From assembly GCA_947490035.1 (NCBI GenBank), contig CANLGS010000134.1, forward strand, positions 1-8,330: a stretch of DNA of 8,330 nt. Reading direction: 5' to 3'. This DNA comes from Gemmataceae bacterium. Lineage in GTDB: Bacteria; Planctomycetota; Planctomycetia; Gemmatales; Gemmataceae. The translations under genes and the position numbers were made by a program. Positions 5,976 through 8,330 of the stretch are shown here, piece by piece. Under the pieces are notes generated by a model. The model was not told the origin of the DNA, did no database searches, and saw only the letters and a list, made by a program, of their open reading frames with translations. The first letter of the stretch is position 1. Every line of letters starts with the position of its first letter.

Positions 5976-8216
5976 CTACCGCGCCCGGCCGCAGGCCCAC
6001 GCCCACGCGGCTTCGCCGACGAGCAGGAACAGCAGCGCCAGCAGCACCCACTCGGTCCACTCGCCTCTGGTGCGGCGCTCGCGCACCGCGGTCTCGGTGC
6101 CGGCGCCCGCCTGAATGATCGTCGGGCGGAAGCCGAGCAACTTCTCCAGGTCGTTGTCGGAAATCACGTCGAGGTTTTCCGTCTCGCGCAAGTCGGGGTT
6201 CACCGCGAACGTCACGCCCTCCGTGTCCGCGGCGCCCACGGGCACGATCGCGTACTCGCCGGCCACGAGCGTATCGTTGGTGCTCACGGAGAGCTTCTGC
6301 CCGGCTTCGCCCTTCGCCTCGCCGAGCTTCACGCGCGGCCGAACCTCGGTTGACTTCGCACCGCGGGGACGCGGCTTCACCAACTCGAACCCCGGCGCGG
6401 TCACGTTCGGGTGCCACGTCAGCGTGTCGCCGGCCATCCGCGTGCCGCCGGGCACCTTGCGGCCGGTCAGGTGCGCGACGATGTACGTCGTCATCGGGAT
6501 CGCGAGTTGCCCGTCGGACATCATGCGGCCCCACGTCTCGTCCAGCGAAGTCGCGAAGAAGATCACCTCGCCCTCGCCGACGACGCGCGACGCGACCAGC
6601 GGCTTGCCGTCGGTGGTGCGCATCAGCACGCGCGAACCGGCCGCGCCTTGCGGCGCCTCGTCCAGTTGGATCATGCGGGTGAGCGTCGCGCGGCCGAGCC
6701 AGTCGGTGTACGGCCGCACCTGTTCGAGCACCGTCTTGTCCTCGATGCTCTCCGGGGCCGGCTTGAACGGGGTCGCGTCGGTGGTGTTCCGCACGTCGCC
6801 CAGCGGCAGCGGAAGGAGACCCGCGCCGCCACTGCCGCCGCCGAGGACGTTGTTGTAATCGCCCGCCTTCACCATGTCGCCGCAGCCGATGACCAACCCG
6901 CCGCCGTTCTTCACGAACTCGGTGAGCTTCGCCACGAACGCGGGCGACAGACCGGTGAGCGGGTCGGTGGTGCGGGCCGCGGCGTTCAGCAGGTAAACAA
7001 TGTCCTTGCCGAGGAGCTTGTCCGGGCCGACTTCCTGGGGCAGGATCGACTCCGTTTCGATGAAGTACTTCTCGATCTTGTCCTTGTCGCGTTCGGCGTC
7101 GAACGGGACGAGCGCCTTGCGCGCGAACCAGTCGCCCGCGTCGGTCGCCGGCAGCCCCGCGAACGGGTACGCGACGAGCAGCACGCGCACCTTGTCGCGC
7201 ACGCCGACGATCTTGTAGAGGACGTTGTCGCCCTCGATCCCGTCGCCGTCGACGTACACCGCGAGCAGCCGCGCGCCGGCTTCGTCGAGGCTGCCGGTGA
7301 GGGTCACTTCCGCGCTGTCGCCGGGGCCGATCTCTTCGACCTGCACCACGTCCTTCTCGACCGCCTTGCCGTCGAGTTCGAGCGACACCTTCACGCCGCG
7401 GATCGGGTCGCGCCCGGTGTTCTTGACCGTCACCACGAACGGCACGCGGGTCCGCGTGTGCGGGATCGCGGCGAGCAGTTTCACGTCGGTGATGGAGACG
7501 TTGGACACCTTGCGTTCCGGGTTGCCGCACCGGATGAAGACGAGGTTCGCCTTCTTGTCCTTCGTGATCTCCTCGCACTTCGCGCGCACGGCACCCTGCT
7601 GGCGCTCGAACCCGGACTTCTGCATGTCGGTGAAGACGTAAATCTCCTTCGACGGCGCGGTGCCGGTTTCGGTCGCGGCGAGCGCCTCGGTCAATCCCGG
7701 CAGGAAGTCCGTGGAGAGGCTCGTCACCTCGATGGCCTGGATAAGTTGCTTCGCCTGGTCGCGGTTGTAGCGCGACACCGGGCCGAGCAGGTTGGCGCGG
7801 TCGGAACACGAATAGACCTGCACGGACGACTTGTTGGGGAGCGTTTCGAGGACGGCGAGGGCGGCTTCTTTCGCGCGCTCGAGTCGCGTCTTCTCGCCGT
7901 CGCGGGCGGCCATGCTGTACGACGTGTCGAACACGAACACGGCGTCGATGGTCTCGCTGCTGCCGGCGGACGACGCGGAGTTCGTGCCCGGTCGCGCGAT
8001 TGCGAGCGCGAGCAGGACGAGCGCGAGGCAGCGCAGGAGGAGCAACAGCCACTCCTGAAACTTGAGGCGCCGACTGGTCTGTTCGATGGCCTCCTTGAGG
8101 AACTTCATGGGCGCCCACGGCAGCGGCTTGTACCGCGCGCGGTAGAAGAAGTGCAGCGCGATCGGCACGGTGACCGCCGCCGCGCCGAGCAACATCGGAA
8201 GAGCCAGGAACGTCAT
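5976..8216 (-). CDS. BatA-like VWA membrane protein with GATase1-like domain (first of tandem pair)
   Basis: A 746-residue protein that starts with the BatA N-terminal double-helix domain. Helix 1 is about 3-24. A strongly basic loop follows (RARYKPLPWAPMKF then RRLKFQEW, 26-56), and helix 2 is about 57-75; this loop predicts cytoplasmic placement and an exported VWA domain. The VWA domain (about 88-232) keeps the MIDAS residues DTSYS (97-101), a candidate Thr169 and TD (196-197). A CARDB/Ig-like segment spans about 240-335. A class-I glutamine-amidotransferase-like fold covers about 342-450 and 540-585, and a last helix at 721-741 ends in CGRAR. The ATG at 8216 places helix 1 at the N-terminus as in the family; an in-frame ATG at 8306 would add 30 unsupported residues. 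The upstream signal is a weak AAAGG ten bases away. Partners are likely the next VWA protein and, outside the window, a MoxR ATPase and a DUF58 protein. That it is BatA-like is confident; its target is unknown. Confidence 0.92.
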   Translation of the reverse strand: MTFLALPMLLGAAAVTVPIALHFFYRARYKPLPWAPMKFLKEAIEQTSRRLKFQEWLLLLLRCLALVLLALAIARPGTNSASSAGSSETIDAVFVFDTSYSMAARDGEKTRLERAKEAALAVLETLPNKSSVQVYSCSDRANLLGPVSRYNRDQAKQLIQAIEVTSLSTDFLPGLTEALAATETGTAPSKEIYVFTDMQKSGFERQQGAVRAKCEEITKDKKANLVFIRCGNPERKVSNVSITDVKLLAAIPHTRTRVPFVVTVKNTGRDPIRGVKVSLELDGKAVEKDVVQVEEIGPGDSAEVTLTGSLDEAGARLLAVYVDGDGIEGDNVLYKIVGVRDKVRVLLVAYPFAGLPATDAGDWFARKALVPFDAERDKDKIEKYFIETESILPQEVGPDKLLGKDIVYLLNAAARTTDPLTGLSPAFVAKLTEFVKNGGGLVIGCGDMVKAGDYNNVLGGGSGGAGLLPLPLGDVRNTTDATPFKPAPESIEDKTVLEQVRPYTDWLGRATLTRMIQLDEAPQGAAGSRVLMRTTDGKPLVASRVVGEGEVIFFATSLDETWGRMMSDGQLAIPMTTYIVAHLTGRKVPGGTRMAGDTLTWHPNVTAPGFELVKPRPRGAKSTEVRPRVKLGEAKGEAGQKLSVSTNDTLVAGEYAIVPVGAADTEGVTFAVNPDLRETENLDVISDNDLEKLLGFRPTIIQAGAGTETAVRERRTRGEWTEWVLLALLFLLVGEAAWAWACGRAR

Positions 8217-8330
8217 CGCGTGGAAACCTTTAACGTTGTCTGCGAGCCGCGAGCAGGAGGGAGTTTCAAGGGGTCGCCCGTCGTTCCGGGGGGCGAGGCG
8301 TTGCACCGTGTTGTCCGCTCAGGGCGTTGC
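8217..8330. other. Unassigned 114 bp upstream of the BatA-like gene
   Basis: No convincing promoter, RNA or repeat is visible. One minus-strand frame stays open from 8329 to a TGA at 8215-8213 that overlaps the ATG of the BatA-like gene as ATGA, the usual form of translational coupling. However, its 38 codons are Pro/Thr/Arg-rich, have weaker third-position GC than the real genes, and do not resemble a DUF58 C-terminus. A second frame ends at a TGA at 8321-8319. Which, if either, is the upstream gene end cannot be decided here. GGCGTTGC occurs twice (8297-8304, 8323-8330), possibly by chance. Confidence 0.4.

Noticed and set aside
5896..8118. Minus-strand open frame of 740 codons in another frame of the BatA-like gene
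   Set aside because: Composition is almost entirely Arg, Ala, Gly, Pro and Asp, and it has no domain. The overlapping frame encodes an intact BatA-like protein.

Overview
The window is a high-GC segment with strong G/C preference at third codon positions. It is most consistent with a planctomycete of the Gemmata type. Two things suggest this: the gene order (a BatA-like VWA protein, a second VWA protein, a large membrane protein of DUF4175 type, and a coiled-coil exported protein), and intergenic inverted repeats of a kind I recall from Gemmataceae genomes. The taxonomic call is by recognition, not by a search.

All real genes lie on the minus strand and are read from high to low coordinates. 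First is a 746-residue BatA-like VWA membrane protein (8216 to 5976). Next is an 861-residue VWA membrane protein of the same architecture (5782 to 3197). Then comes a 736-residue three-helix membrane protein with a large predicted periplasmic part (3010 to 800). Last is the N-terminal 195 codons of an exported coiled-coil protein that runs off the left edge (587 to 1). There is no gene-free stretch longer than 212 bases. The 114 bases upstream of the first gene (8217-8330) hold nothing I can assign. The long plus-strand open frames are GC-driven shadows.

The genes probably form the downstream part of a Bat-type envelope operon. In related clusters a MoxR AAA+ ATPase and a DUF58 protein usually precede the BatA-like gene; they would lie beyond 8330. 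Positive-inside reasoning places both VWA domains, the bulk of the third protein and the whole coiled-coil protein outside the cytoplasmic membrane. A membrane-anchored metal-binding adhesion or assembly complex is therefore the reasonable picture, but its substrate is unknown.

The most unusual structure lies between the genes. Each of the three gaps (193, 186 and 212 bp) contains a different long inverted repeat, and each repeat begins only 3 to 10 nt after the stop codon of the upstream gene. One is a perfect 34-bp stem. One is a 27+14-bp stem carrying a one-sided 10-bp tandem duplication. One is a nested repeat-in-repeat whose four arms are each small hairpins. These elements also create false N-terminal extensions of the neighbouring reading frames.
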